A program made the translations under genes and the position numbers. Positions 17,528-27,132 of a stretch of 64,000 bases of DNA are shown here, piece by piece. The stretch is from Saprospiraceae bacterium. Its GTDB lineage: Bacteria; Bacteroidota; Bacteroidia; Chitinophagales; Saprospiraceae. How positions within the stretch are numbered: the stretch's first letter is position 1; the number at the start of each line of letters is the position of its first letter. The stretch spans positions 558,001 through 622,000 of the forward strand of contig JAHDCU010000001.1 in assembly GCA_020629715.1 (NCBI GenBank). The letters are read 5' to 3'. Below the pieces are notes generated by a model. The model saw only the letters and a list, made by a program, of their open reading frames with translations, was not told where the DNA came from and ran no database searches.

Positions 17528-20398
17528 TTAGCTCACTTCATCGGTCATATAAGACTCGATAGGAGGACAGGTACATACTAGGTTACGATCACCATATGCA
17601 TTATCCACTCGGGCTACAGTAGGCCAAAATTTCTTACCCTCTTTCAGATAAGCAATCGGGAATGCCGCTTGCTCACGAGTATATTCATAATGCCACTGAT
17701 CACTGCATATCTCTGCCATTGTATGAGGGGCATTGCTCAGGACATTATTCTCTGCAGGTGCATCACCTGTAGCGATAGCATCGATTTCCTTTTTGATACT
17801 AAGCATAGCATCACAAAAGTGATCCAGTTCATCTTTATCTTCTGACTCCGTAGGTTCGATCATGATCGTACCCGGCACTGGAAACGACATCGTAGGGGCA
17901 TGAAACCCATAATCGATCAGGCGTTTTGCAACATCTTCAGATCCTATATTTAGAGGTTTATACATCCGCAGGTCAATAATCAACTCATGCGCTGATCTTC
18001 CATTTTCGCCAACATAAAGTACAGAGAAGTCATTCTCCAATTTCGATTTGATGTAATTGGCATTTAATATAGCATATCTAGAAGCATCCGTTACTCCCTG
18101 AGCACCAAGCATTTTGATATATGCATAAGATATCAGTAATATGCTAGCACTTCCCCATGGGGCAGCGGATACAGCTCTATTAGCATTGTCTTTGTGAAAA
18201 TGGCCTGGCAAAAATGGTTTTAATTTATCATTGCAGCATATAGGTCCCATACCAGGCCCGCCACCTCCATGCGGAATAGCAAAAGTCTTGTGCAGATTGA
18301 GATGACATACATCCGCTCCTATACGTGCAGGACTCGTAAGTCCTACTTGTGCATTCATATTTGCTCCATCCATATAGACCATCCCGCCATGCTTATGTAC
18401 GAGGTTACATATCTCTTGGATGGCGGTCTCAAATACGCCGTGAGTCGAGGGATATGTAACCATGAGTGCCGCTAAATTGTCACTATGAACAGTTACTTTT
18501 TCTTTTAAATCATCTACATCAATATTACCTGCTTCATCGCATTTAACAATGACGACTTTCATACCCATCATAACAGCACTAGCTGGATTAGTCCCATGTG
18601 CTGAAGAGGGTATCAATGCAATATTTCTATGATGATCTCCATTGTTTTCATGGTACGCCTTGATAACTAACAATCCTGAAAACTCTCCCTGTGCTCCACT
18701 ATTTGGTTGTAAACTACAAGCCGTAAATCCAGTAATTTTACAGAGATCTTCTTCTAGTTCTTTAAATACCTGCAGGTATCCTTGACATTGATCAAGAGGA
18801 GCAAAAGGGTGTAAAGCTCCAAACTCAGCGAAACTTACAGGCATCAATTCAGTCGCCGCATTGAGCTTCATCGTACAACTACCTAATGCAATCATAGCAT
18901 GTACTAAGGATAAATCTTTATTTTCGAGACTCTTGATGTATCTCATCATTTTCGTCTCCGTACGATGCTGACTGAAAACGGGATGACTCATGAAGTCTGT
19001 AGATCGTTGTAATTGTGGTGGGACTTGTAGCGTTGTTATTTCTTCTGCTACTTGAGATTCTTTGCCCAGCGCCTTGGTAAAAATCTCTAATACATGCTGA
19101 ATATCTTTTTCATCATGCGTCTCATCAATACTTATAGAAACGTAATCTTGCCCATAGTGAAAATTAGTCTCATGAGAAAGTGCAGTCTTTTTTAAGTTTT
19201 CGAGAGAGTCTGTATCAAGCTGCACTGTAATCGTATCGAAAAAAGAATCCTCCCTCAAAGTAGCACCCATTTTAATCAGTGTAGTCGCCAATAATTGAGC
19301 ATATCTGTGTATACGAGTTGCTATTTCTATAAGACCATCTTTACCATGGTAACATGCATACATCCCAGCCATGATAGCCAATAAAGCCTGTGCTGTACAA
19401 ATATTAGATGTCGCTTTTTCTCTTTTGATATGTTGCTCTCTCGTCTGCAAGGCCATACGCAAAGCTGGATTACCATGACGATCTACTGAGATACCGATAA
19501 CTCTACCTGGTATCTGTCTTTTGTAATCCTCTTTAGTAGCAAAATAAGCGGCATGTGGCCCACCAAATCCCATAGGAATGCCTAGACGCTGAGTAGTGCC
19601 GTAGACGGCATCCGCACCCCACTTTCCAGGTGCTTCTAACAGAGATAAACTCAAAATATCTGCACTTACTCCAACTAATAATCCATGATTATGAGCTGAT
19701 TGACAGAAACCTCTATAGTCCTCTACTGCTCCATATGTATTAGGGTACTGCAATAGGGCTGCAAAGAAAGTGTCATCTAATACTATCGTTTTCCAATCTC
19801 CAATTACGATTTCTAAATCCAAGGGATAGGCTCTCGTCGTGACTACATCAATCGTTTGCTGCAATACACCTTGATCTATAAAAATCTTTTTCGCAGGATT
19901 CTTCTTTCGCTTTTTGTTGACAATGCCATAAAACATGCTCATCGCCTCGGCTGCCGCGGTGGCTTCATCTAATAAGGAAGCATTGGCCAAAGGCATTCCA
20001 GTAAGATCAGCCACCATAGTCTGAAAATTGAGTAGAGCCTCGAGCCTTCCTTGTGCAATCTCTGCCTGATATGGTGTATACTGAGTATACCAGCCTGGAT
20101 TTTCAAAAATATTCCTCAGGATCACAGATGGAGTAATCGTACCATAATATCCTTGCCCTATGAAGTTTTTATAAAGCACATTTTTAGCTGCAATCTGTTT
20201 GATATTATTTAAATATTCAAACTCTGAAAGAGCTGGACTTAGATCAAGATCTTGATTCAATTTAATAGTCTGTGGAACGGTCTCATCTATAAGTTGATCG
20301 AGACTATTTACCCCAATTTCGTCAAGCATCATGGAAAGCTCTTTATTGTTGATCCCTAGATGTCGAGAAGCAAAAGAGCGAGTTGAAAATGTTGCCAT
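17528..20398 (-). CDS. gcvP: Glycine dehydrogenase (decarboxylating), P-protein
   Basis: A 956-residue single-chain P-protein of the glycine cleavage system, with two related halves (about 1-440 and 460-956). The PLP lysine is Lys704 in LNLHKTFAIPHGGGGPG. It decarboxylates glycine and passes the aminomethyl group to the lipoyl arm of GcvH, which is encoded 7 kb away at 27133. No gcvT is in the window. A 15-bp palindrome sits 61-75 bp upstream. Confidence 0.97.
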   Translation of the reverse strand: MATFSTRSFASRHLGINNKELSMMLDEIGVNSLDQLIDETVPQTIKLNQDLDLSPALSEFEYLNNIKQIAAKNVLYKNFIGQGYYGTITPSVILRNIFENPGWYTQYTPYQAEIAQGRLEALLNFQTMVADLTGMPLANASLLDEATAAAEAMSMFYGIVNKKRKKNPAKKIFIDQGVLQQTIDVVTTRAYPLDLEIVIGDWKTIVLDDTFFAALLQYPNTYGAVEDYRGFCQSAHNHGLLVGVSADILSLSLLEAPGKWGADAVYGTTQRLGIPMGFGGPHAAYFATKEDYKRQIPGRVIGISVDRHGNPALRMALQTREQHIKREKATSNICTAQALLAIMAGMYACYHGKDGLIEIATRIHRYAQLLATTLIKMGATLREDSFFDTITVQLDTDSLENLKKTALSHETNFHYGQDYVSISIDETHDEKDIQHVLEIFTKALGKESQVAEEITTLQVPPQLQRSTDFMSHPVFSQHRTETKMMRYIKSLENKDLSLVHAMIALGSCTMKLNAATELMPVSFAEFGALHPFAPLDQCQGYLQVFKELEEDLCKITGFTACSLQPNSGAQGEFSGLLVIKAYHENNGDHHRNIALIPSSAHGTNPASAVMMGMKVVIVKCDEAGNIDVDDLKEKVTVHSDNLAALMVTYPSTHGVFETAIQEICNLVHKHGGMVYMDGANMNAQVGLTSPARIGADVCHLNLHKTFAIPHGGGGPGMGPICCNDKLKPFLPGHFHKDNANRAVSAAPWGSASILLISYAYIKMLGAQGVTDASRYAILNANYIKSKLENDFSVLYVGENGRSAHELIIDLRMYKPLNIGSEDVAKRLIDYGFHAPTMSFPVPGTIMIEPTESEDKDELDHFCDAMLSIKKEIDAIATGDAPAENNVLSNAPHTMAEICSDQWHYEYTREQAAFPIAYLKEGKKFWPTVARVDNAYGDRNLVCTCPPIESYMTDEVS

Positions 20399-20458
20399 AT
20401 TATGGTTCTAATTTGGAGTAAAATTATGTATAATAAAATTGTATATATGCACGAGATT

Positions 20459-20473
20459 TCCACATAATGTGGA
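20459..20473. promoter_or_regulatory. Candidate operator upstream of gcvP
   Basis: TCCACAT-A-ATGTGGA is a perfect 7-bp inverted repeat 61 bp upstream of the gcvP start. Its place in a 108-bp gap between the M50 gene and gcvP makes it a candidate regulator site; an mRNA hairpin is the alternative. Confidence 0.3.
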
Positions 20474-20506
20474 TTGAATCAAGTACATAATGCAGCGAAT
20501 CTAAGT

Positions 20507-21601
20507 CTAATGATTGTTTATAAATTTTCCAAGTATATCTCTATCAACAATACCTAATACTTTACCTTGTTCATCTAAAACCTGAGCAATTACTTTACCT
20601 TGTTTTTTGAAGATTTCAAAAAGCTCTAACGCAGATAAATTACCTGAGACTGATGTCCATGCCGTGCTCATATATTGACCAAGTTTTTTATCGAGTTCTT
20701 CTTTGGTTTGAATAGCTTTTTGGATATAATACTCGGGCAAAGCTCCAGCAACATGATCTAAAGAATTATATATGAGAAAGTTACGTTGTAATCCTTGATG
20801 ATATCGCTCTACAGCCATCGCAACTGTATCACCTATATGTAAACGAACCACCTCTTTTTGCACTAATGACTTGATCAAAGTCTTATTAAGTCGATGTTCT
20901 TGTCCAAGTTGTTTCATCTCATTACCAGCAGAGAAAAAAATGAATATCCCAATTATAGGCAAAGTTGTAGAGCCAATATAAACTCCCGCAATTACGAACA
21001 GTACAGCCATTATCTTTCCAATTGTTACTGCAATTCGAGTACTCTTTTTCCTACCTATCATGAGTGCTATAGTCGCTCGTAATATGCGTCCACCATCCAT
21101 TGGAAAAGCAGGAATCAGATTAAATAAAAAGAGTGCAACATTGGTGATCATGATTATTCTAAGAACCTCATTGGGATTGTTTATTTCAGATACTGCTGCG
21201 CTGGAGGGTAAAAAGCCTATGCCATAAAGTATAACTAAGAGTATGGAAAATAGGATAGCGAGAACAATATTGACGAGCGGACCTGCGATGGTTATCCATA
21301 ATTCATGCTTTGCATTTTTAGGAAATTTTTCCAATCTAGCAACTCCGCCTATCGGCGATAATATGATATCCCTAGTTGAGTAACCCAAAAATCTTGCAGT
21401 AAGTGCATGACCATATTCATGAAGAAGGACACTGCCGAAAACACCAATAACTAATATGGTAAACCACAGCACATTATCCCAAGCATATCCACTAGGCGCT
21501 GTCTGAAAAGCAATAAAAGGAATCAACAAGAATATCGTCCAATGAAGACGTACGGGTATATCAAATAATCGACCGATAAGAAAACTTCTACCCAAATTCA
21601 T
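20507..21601 (-). CDS. Site-2-protease-type M50 metallopeptidase with CBS domains
   Basis: A 364-residue integral membrane protease. The zinc motif HEYGH is at residues 61-65 within a transmembrane helix, and the second active-site motif NLIPAFPMDGGR lies in a later helix (about 160-172). About five to six TM segments occupy residues 10-225. The C-terminal third (about 240-364) is a CBS-domain pair, as in the sporulation-factor SpoIVFB-like CBS subgroup, which usually binds adenosine nucleotides. It is 17 bp after the acyl-CoA dehydrogenase stop. Confidence 0.88.
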   Translation of the reverse strand: MNLGRSFLIGRLFDIPVRLHWTIFLLIPFIAFQTAPSGYAWDNVLWFTILVIGVFGSVLLHEYGHALTARFLGYSTRDIILSPIGGVARLEKFPKNAKHELWITIAGPLVNIVLAILFSILLVILYGIGFLPSSAAVSEINNPNEVLRIIMITNVALFLFNLIPAFPMDGGRILRATIALMIGRKKSTRIAVTIGKIMAVLFVIAGVYIGSTTLPIIGIFIFFSAGNEMKQLGQEHRLNKTLIKSLVQKEVVRLHIGDTVAMAVERYHQGLQRNFLIYNSLDHVAGALPEYYIQKAIQTKEELDKKLGQYMSTAWTSVSGNLSALELFEIFKKQGKVIAQVLDEQGKVLGIVDRDILGKFINNH

Positions 21602-21618
21602 AACTTAAAAGTCGTATC

Positions 21619-22788
21619 TTATTTTGAAAGTATGGTCTCGTAGAGCTTTCCTTTCAAAATATTTCTTGAAATAACTACTTTCTGGATCTCAGAAGTACCC
21701 TCGTAGATCTGTGTAATCTTTGCATCACGCATGAGTCGCTCTACATGATACTCTTTTACAAAGCCATATCCACCATGTATCTGTACGGCTTCCACTGTAT
21801 GTTTCATGGCAGTTTCTGCCGCATATAATTTAGCCATACTACTAGCACCAGCATAATCCTCACCTTGATCTTTTAGCCATGCTGCACGATAGACTAATAA
21901 CCTCGCGGCCTCAATCTCTGTTGCCATATCCGCTAACTTAAAGGCTATAGCCTGATGCTTCGATATTGCTTTTCCAAAAGCTTCTCTTTCCTTAGAATAC
22001 TTCACTGCTAGCTCATATGCTCCAGCTGCAATTCCCAAGGCTTGTGCAGCGATACCGATACGTCCTCCAGAAAGTGTTTTCATAGCAAACTTGAATCCAA
22101 AACCATCTTCACCAATTCTATTTTCTTTGGGGATTTTGACGTCATTATAAAGTATCGTATGTGTATCAGAACTTCTGATACCTAACTTATCTTCTTTGGC
22201 ACCGATCTCCACTCCTTCCCAAGTAGCATCCACGATGAATGCGTTGATACCTCTATGCCCTTTTTCAGCATCTGTCTGTGCTATGACGAGATGTATACGA
22301 CTAGAGCCTCCATTTGTTATCCAGTTTTTGGTACCATTGAGTAGATAGTGGTCTCCCATATCTATTGCCGTCGTACGTTGGCTTGTCGCATCTGATCCAG
22401 CCTCTGGTTCTGATAGACAAAATGCTCCAATCCATTCGCCAGTAGCAATTTTTGTTAAATATTTCTGTTTCTGTTCTTCAGTACCATATGTCTCAAGCCC
22501 CCAGCAGACTAATGAATTATTTACAGACATAATCACAGAGCAAGAATTATCCACCTTACTTAATTCTTCTATAGCCAGCACATAGGACATCGTATCCATA
22601 TCTCCGCCACCATATTGAGAAGAAGTCATCATGCCCATGAAACCCATCTCTGACATCTTCTTGACTTGATCAGTTGGGTACTTCATATCTCGATCGCGAT
22701 CTATCACTCCTGGTAAAAGTTCCTGCTGTGCAAACTCTCTCGCCGCTTCTTGTACTGCTAATTGTTCTTCTGTCAAGTCAAAAGTCAT
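21619..22788 (-). CDS. Acyl-CoA dehydrogenase (short/medium-chain type)
   Basis: A 389-residue FAD enzyme of fatty-acid beta-oxidation. Visible landmarks are GAFCLSEPEAGSDA (FAD/substrate region, about 125-140), LNGTKNWITNGG, and IYEGTSEIQKVVISRNIL near residue 365, where the Glu is the catalytic base in the short-chain (butyryl-CoA) type. It lies in a tight minus-strand group with DUF4286 (2 bp upstream) and the M50 protease. Confidence 0.93.
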   Translation of the reverse strand: MTFDLTEEQLAVQEAAREFAQQELLPGVIDRDRDMKYPTDQVKKMSEMGFMGMMTSSQYGGGDMDTMSYVLAIEELSKVDNSCSVIMSVNNSLVCWGLETYGTEEQKQKYLTKIATGEWIGAFCLSEPEAGSDATSQRTTAIDMGDHYLLNGTKNWITNGGSSRIHLVIAQTDAEKGHRGINAFIVDATWEGVEIGAKEDKLGIRSSDTHTILYNDVKIPKENRIGEDGFGFKFAMKTLSGGRIGIAAQALGIAAGAYELAVKYSKEREAFGKAISKHQAIAFKLADMATEIEAARLLVYRAAWLKDQGEDYAGASSMAKLYAAETAMKHTVEAVQIHGGYGFVKEYHVERLMRDAKITQIYEGTSEIQKVVISRNILKGKLYETILSK

Positions 22789-22790
22789 AA

Positions 22791-23123
22791 CTATGATTGT
22801 TTTATATTTTTATACTCGATTACCTCCATAAGCGAAGCATAACTTACTGCTTTCTCTCCACAGGTCGATCTCATATTTTTTTCTATTTCTGGATGAAAGG
22901 CAGTCGCAAATTTTTGGAAAGATCCTAAACCATCACAAACAAATTGGATCGCATAGTTAACTCCATCCCTTTGATCTCCACCGATCAATCTATTGATACT
23001 ATATCCAGTAAAAATTTTGGTAGACATATGCGCCTTGATAAAATATTGATTTACCCAATTAGACCATTCTTCAAAGAATGATTGCTCTATATTGAACGTA
23101 ATATTATACCGTACTGGATTCAT
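22791..23123 (-). CDS. DUF4286-family protein
   Basis: A 110-residue soluble protein matching the Bacteroidota DUF4286 family: N-terminal YNITFNIEQSFFEEW, a central YAIQFVC strand and a C-terminal helix. It looks like a ferredoxin-like dimeric alpha-beta barrel. It precedes the acyl-CoA dehydrogenase by 2 bp. A -7-like box (CAAAGATA on the plus strand at 23164-23171, i.e. TATCTTTG) lies about 40 bp upstream. Function unknown. Confidence 0.7.
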   Translation of the reverse strand: MNPVRYNITFNIEQSFFEEWSNWVNQYFIKAHMSTKIFTGYSINRLIGGDQRDGVNYAIQFVCDGLGSFQKFATAFHPEIEKNMRSTCGEKAVSYASLMEVIEYKNIKQS

Positions 23124-23388
23124 TTCTAATTAAACTCAAACGGAGTATTTTTGATCTCCCAATCAAAGATAAATTCGCTTTTTCTGGTAATACTTTGATT
23201 ACTTCAAGGAATGATAAAAACTCAATAGAAGTTTCATAAACTATCTAATTGTACTAGTCCGAGTACATCAAGACAAACCATTACCTACATTTCTAGATAC
23301 AAATCCGTTTCTAACTATTGTTTTTTGACAATATGTGGTAAGAAAGAGTTGTCAAATAGAATCTAAAGTTTAGTGTCTAGAAGAGAAG

Positions 23389-25212
23389 CTACTGCACATC
23401 GTCACCACGTAAAATCCTATATCGTTTACGGCTTTCTATAGCTAAAGAGGAGTCGGAGTACTCCAAAAAGAGTTTCTCATAGAGGGTTTTGGCCTGATCT
23501 AAATTTTCAAATCTTTTTTCTTCCAATTCTGCTAATTCGAAAAGTGCATTATCTGCTCTGATTTCTTCAGGAAACTTCTCTATGATATATTCGTATTGGC
23601 TTTTAGCTTCTTCGTACTTACGTTGCTTTTTATAAAGTTGTGCTTTTACATATGCCACATCATCTAGCAAGCTATGATCTGGGAATACCTGGCCAATAGA
23701 GTCTAATTTTGAGAATGACTCTTCATATTTATTCTGAAAACTTAATAATTCAGCATTTGCGAATAGTCGTAATGGTACATCTGTAGTATCTAGCCCCATA
23801 TTATCCATAATAAACACCGACTGATCTATAGCGTCATTAGATATCAATCTACTCGTTGCTGACTTCAATACGTCATACTGAGCCTGTGCCCACTCAAAAT
23901 CTCCATTAAAAAATGATAATCTTGCATTTCTATATCTAGCCTCTTCTCCTACCTCCTGCTCTTTGAATGCTTTATCAACTTGTGAGTATAAGAGGCTAGC
24001 ATCCCAGATATTAGAGTTCATCAAATAGTAGTCGCCTAGTTGTAATTTACACTCAGCTAATAATTTTTCCTGAAGTCTATTTTCAAAAGATAGCACCTCA
24101 TTTAAAATTTCTATACCTCTTGACAAATTATCACCTTGTACAACTAAAAACTCTGCATAGTCCATCATGATAGTGGCTGTCTGCCAATTGCTACCATAAT
24201 CTACCAAGCAAGCTTGATGTATAGAATCTATAGTTGTCAATTGTGCCTGATCCTCGCTACCATCATCTATCCACTGAGCTATAAGACTATTGAGCTGATT
24301 GCGCTTAGCATCCAAATGAATACGAGAATTACGCGGTGTATTCTCTAATAAATATTCATAGGCTTGTAATGCGGTACTATAGTCCTTATCATTCTGTGCT
24401 GTCAGCCCAAGTCTGTAGATGTTATTTCCTTGATCATCCTGTTTGACATACATTGCTTTCGCTTGCCGTAGTGCTTTACGATAATCTTTACTCTGTATGA
24501 ATACCCATTGCAATAGTTCCGTATATATGGGCATCTCTGGATACTCTTGAATCTTAGCATACAGCTGCTTTTTGAGCTCAGGGTAATCTTCTTCATCGAG
24601 TACTCGTTGAAAATTGACCTTTAGGCTTTGCGTTCGGTTTCCTACATTCTGGGCATAATTCAGATATTCTTCAATCATCTTATCTTTCTGACCAAGTCGA
24701 TAGTATAGATTGGCTTTATAATAAGCAAAAGCATATTCTCGATCCAAAATTTTCTCCCCTTCTTCGTAAACACGTATAGCAAGATCAAATTTTCCTAATT
24801 CTCTTAGCGCTTGAGCTGTGTTGATAACGCCAGTCTGTCGTTGGGGGAGATTCTTGATGGTATTAGCATATTGTTCTTCTGCGGCTTTGGTTTCACCTTT
24901 TCGCTCCAGTAGATTACCCAGTGAAATATAAAGACTTACATCTGCATTAGGAGATTTTAGCTCTTCTCTTATTTCTTTCTCCGCCTTATCGTATTCACTA
25001 AGCGCCAAAAGACAATCAATGTACTTTCTAAAGTAAGCGAATGCACCATTTCTTTCCTCATAGATACTCTTGTAGAGTGACCCAGCTTTTTCATATTCAC
25101 CTGAGGCATAGTAATGATTAGCCAACGATGGTTTTTGCTTTTGAGCAAAAGCAGGCATAGTCATAATAGAAGCAAACAGAATGATAAAAACTATAGCATA
25201 ATTCCATTTCAT
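23389..25212 (-). CDS. Periplasmic TPR-repeat protein
   Basis: A 607-residue protein with a signal peptide (cleaved near residue 24, ...AFAQ) followed by near-continuous helical repeats. TPR-like units are seen at the start (YYASGEYEKAGSLYKSIYEE) and end (KKQRKYEEAKSQYEYIIEKFPEE). Such proteins scaffold envelope complexes in Bacteroidota. No other domain is visible. Gene-free flanks of 265 bp upstream and 70 bp downstream contain nothing recognisable. Confidence 0.8.
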   Translation of the reverse strand: MKWNYAIVFIILFASIMTMPAFAQKQKPSLANHYYASGEYEKAGSLYKSIYEERNGAFAYFRKYIDCLLALSEYDKAEKEIREELKSPNADVSLYISLGNLLERKGETKAAEEQYANTIKNLPQRQTGVINTAQALRELGKFDLAIRVYEEGEKILDREYAFAYYKANLYYRLGQKDKMIEEYLNYAQNVGNRTQSLKVNFQRVLDEEDYPELKKQLYAKIQEYPEMPIYTELLQWVFIQSKDYRKALRQAKAMYVKQDDQGNNIYRLGLTAQNDKDYSTALQAYEYLLENTPRNSRIHLDAKRNQLNSLIAQWIDDGSEDQAQLTTIDSIHQACLVDYGSNWQTATIMMDYAEFLVVQGDNLSRGIEILNEVLSFENRLQEKLLAECKLQLGDYYLMNSNIWDASLLYSQVDKAFKEQEVGEEARYRNARLSFFNGDFEWAQAQYDVLKSATSRLISNDAIDQSVFIMDNMGLDTTDVPLRLFANAELLSFQNKYEESFSKLDSIGQVFPDHSLLDDVAYVKAQLYKKQRKYEEAKSQYEYIIEKFPEEIRADNALFELAELEEKRFENLDQAKTLYEKLFLEYSDSSLAIESRKRYRILRGDDVQ

Positions 25213-25283
25213 AGTACTAAAATAACGAATCTATAACGGTAAAGTTATACCAAGACTAATGGTTTTAACTGAGTTACTAATTG

Positions 25284-25700
25284 TCAGTCTTTATTATCTA
25301 TTTTAAAGCGAATCGGAATAGTATAATAACAATAAATTGTTTTACCTCTTTGTCTTCCAGGAGTCCAAAAATCTTCCATCTCATTCATGGATTCTATCAC
25401 TTCTATAGCTGCTTCTCCACAACCCATTCCTATATCGCGAGAGATATTTACATCTTCTATAAAACCATCATCAGCAACCACAAATTGCAAAACTACAGTC
25501 CCTTCTAACCCATTTTCCCTAGCTTCCTTTGGGTACTTCAAATTTTTATAGATGTATTTCAGAAATTTCATCTCGGCACATCTTGCTTTCTCTGGATTTG
25601 AATCAAGATGCTCACATCCTGGAAATCGAGGCATCTGCTCTACTCGTTTAAATATCTCCTGTGCAACAATTGAACTACTAAATGTGAGTACAAAAAACAC
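25284..25700 (-). CDS. TonB C-terminal-domain protein with disrupted signal peptide
   Basis: About 138 residues are open from a GTG at 25700. Most of it is a TonB_C domain (about residues 20-135) nearly the same as the C-terminus of the TonB at 25814: both have IFKRVEQMPRFPGCE, GTVVLQFVV and WTPG(R/K)QRG. The frame starts inside a hydrophobic signal sequence. An ATG at 25732-25730 followed by six A is out of frame by one; a seventh A would give MKKSVVVALLYVFFVL..., an ideal signal peptide. Either a 1-nt deletion, a sequencing error or slippage at the A-tract is involved. If exported it would be periplasmic without its own membrane anchor. Confidence 0.65.
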   Translation of the reverse strand: MFFVLTFSSSIVAQEIFKRVEQMPRFPGCEHLDSNPEKARCAEMKFLKYIYKNLKYPKEARENGLEGTVVLQFVVADDGFIEDVNISRDIGMGCGEAAIEVIESMNEMEDFWTPGRQRGKTIYCYYTIPIRFKIDNKD

Positions 25701-25753
25701 GTATAAAAGGGCTACAACAACACTTTTTTCATTTTAAAAATTTTTATAATTAC

Positions 25754-25792
25754 ATAAAAAAAGGCCAATCAATAGATATTGATTGACCTTTG
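25754..25792 (-). terminator. Rho-independent terminator of the tonB transcript
   Basis: On the minus strand AAGGTCAATCAATA pairs with TATTGATTGGCCTT (one G-T or mismatch) and is followed by seven T. It separates tonB from the downstream TonB-domain paralogue. Confidence 0.75.
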
Positions 25793-25813
25793 TATATTTT
25801 GATGAATACAATA

Positions 25814-26731
25814 CTATCCTTCAAGTTTGAATCTCACTGGTAGCGTATAGAATACCTTTACGGCACGTCCACGTTGCTTTCCTGGAGTCCATTTCTCTGG
25901 CATATTATTCATAGATTCGATCACTTTTCTTGCAGCCTCTCCACAACCAGCACCGATATCCCTTGCGAGAGTCACATCGTCTACTGATCCGTCTTTATCG
26001 ACGACGAACTGGAGTACTACAGTACCCTCAACACCATTTTCTCTGGCGATTGCAGGGTATTTCAAATTCTTATACAGATACTTCAAAAGTTTTTCTTCTG
26101 CACATTTAGCCTTTTCCTTTTCACTTCCCTCATTTTCACAACCTGGGAATCTAGGCATCTGCTCCACTCTCTTGAAGATCTCTTCCTCTTCTGGTGGTGG
26201 TGGAGGAGGTGGTGGTGGAGGTGGTGGTGCATCTTCTACCGGCTCAGGTAGGTCTTCGATCACCGTCTCATCTTCTACCGTTTGATCCTCAAATACAGGC
26301 TCTTCCTCTTCCTCTATTTCCTCTTCTGGCACCTCTTCGATCACCGGTGGTGGTGGCGGTGGTGGTGGTGGAGGCGGCTCTGCTGTCCGTGGCGGTTCTA
26401 TTTCAATTTCTTCATCTAGCTCCAAAGCATTGTCTGGAATAAAAATTTCTTCCTCATAAGTAGTCCAAGACATAGCTGCCAATACTAAAAATAAAGAAGC
26501 AACCAATCCATATCTTAAGAACGGACCAGATAGAGAAAACGCATTGACTTCTGGATACTTGCTTCTAGAATCTAGTGTCTGTAAGCCAGTATTACCTGCA
26601 TACTTTTCAGATAGACCAGATGCATTTCTAAACTTCATCTTGAAGAAAATGATCAGACCTACTGTTATGAGTATTAAGAGCCCGAGGGAACCTAACACCA
26701 TAGGAGTAGTAAACTCTAAATTTGATAACAT
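25814..26731 (-). CDS. tonB: TonB energy transducer, two-TM poly-proline type
   Basis: A 305-residue inner-membrane protein. TM segments lie at about residues 11-30 and 72-89. Two poly-proline runs (119-129 and 169-180) separated by Glu-rich linkers form the periplasm-spanning rod, and residues 185-305 are the TonB C-terminal domain that contacts TonB boxes of outer-membrane receptors. The first TM and cytoplasmic loop are extra compared with E. coli TonB. It begins 3 bp after the vanZ-like gene. Two Cys in GCENEGSEKEKAKC may form a disulfide. Confidence 0.9.
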   Translation of the reverse strand: MLSNLEFTTPMVLGSLGLLILITVGLIIFFKMKFRNASGLSEKYAGNTGLQTLDSRSKYPEVNAFSLSGPFLRYGLVASLFLVLAAMSWTTYEEEIFIPDNALELDEEIEIEPPRTAEPPPPPPPPPPPVIEEVPEEEIEEEEEPVFEDQTVEDETVIEDLPEPVEDAPPPPPPPPPPPPEEEEIFKRVEQMPRFPGCENEGSEKEKAKCAEEKLLKYLYKNLKYPAIARENGVEGTVVLQFVVDKDGSVDDVTLARDIGAGCGEAARKVIESMNNMPEKWTPGKQRGRAVKVFYTLPVRFKLEG

Positions 26732-26734
26732 AAA

Positions 26735-27091
26735 TTATTTTTTAAATCGATTGTAAGCAATGAAACCTATCATTGCACCGCTAATATTAGCAATTATATC
26801 AAGAATCTCAAAACTACGGTTTGTCAAATTTGAAAATTGTAGAATTTCTATCAAGAAGCCGTAAGCAATACAAAATAGCAGTACTCGGTACTCATGTTTA
26901 CGCATAGCATTCAAGCCTATGAAGGTCAGCGACATATACATGATAAAATGTATTACTTTATCGCTTCCGTAAAATTTAAAAAAATTTACACTGTTGACCG
27001 TATTACCATCCACAAGAGATCCATAGGTTATTACAGAAATGCAAACCAGAAATAAGACTTTATACACCCATGCATTCACAAGCTTAAACAT
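26735..27091 (-). CDS. VanZ-like family membrane protein
   Basis: A 118-residue protein with four hydrophobic segments and the VanZ-like motifs DKVIHFIMYMSL (about 44-55) and FEILDIIANISGAMIG (about 94-109). Family members are widespread and their function is mostly unknown. It sits between gcvH (41 bp) and tonB (3 bp) on the same strand. Confidence 0.8.
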   Translation of the reverse strand: MFKLVNAWVYKVLFLVCISVITYGSLVDGNTVNSVNFFKFYGSDKVIHFIMYMSLTFIGLNAMRKHEYRVLLFCIAYGFLIEILQFSNLTNRSFEILDIIANISGAMIGFIAYNRFKK

Positions 27092-27132
27092 AAGATGCAG
27101 TTCTTATTGAAAATGGTGTATGGAAATTATTT

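Noticed and set aside
24402-24596. 64-residue minus-strand ORF inside the TPR gene
   Set aside because: It is an overlapping frame of the 607-residue TPR protein, with no independent coding signal.
26194-26442. 82-residue plus-strand ORF rich in Val/Leu
   Set aside because: It is antisense to the poly-proline and Glu-rich linkers of tonB, so its composition is an artefact of those codons.
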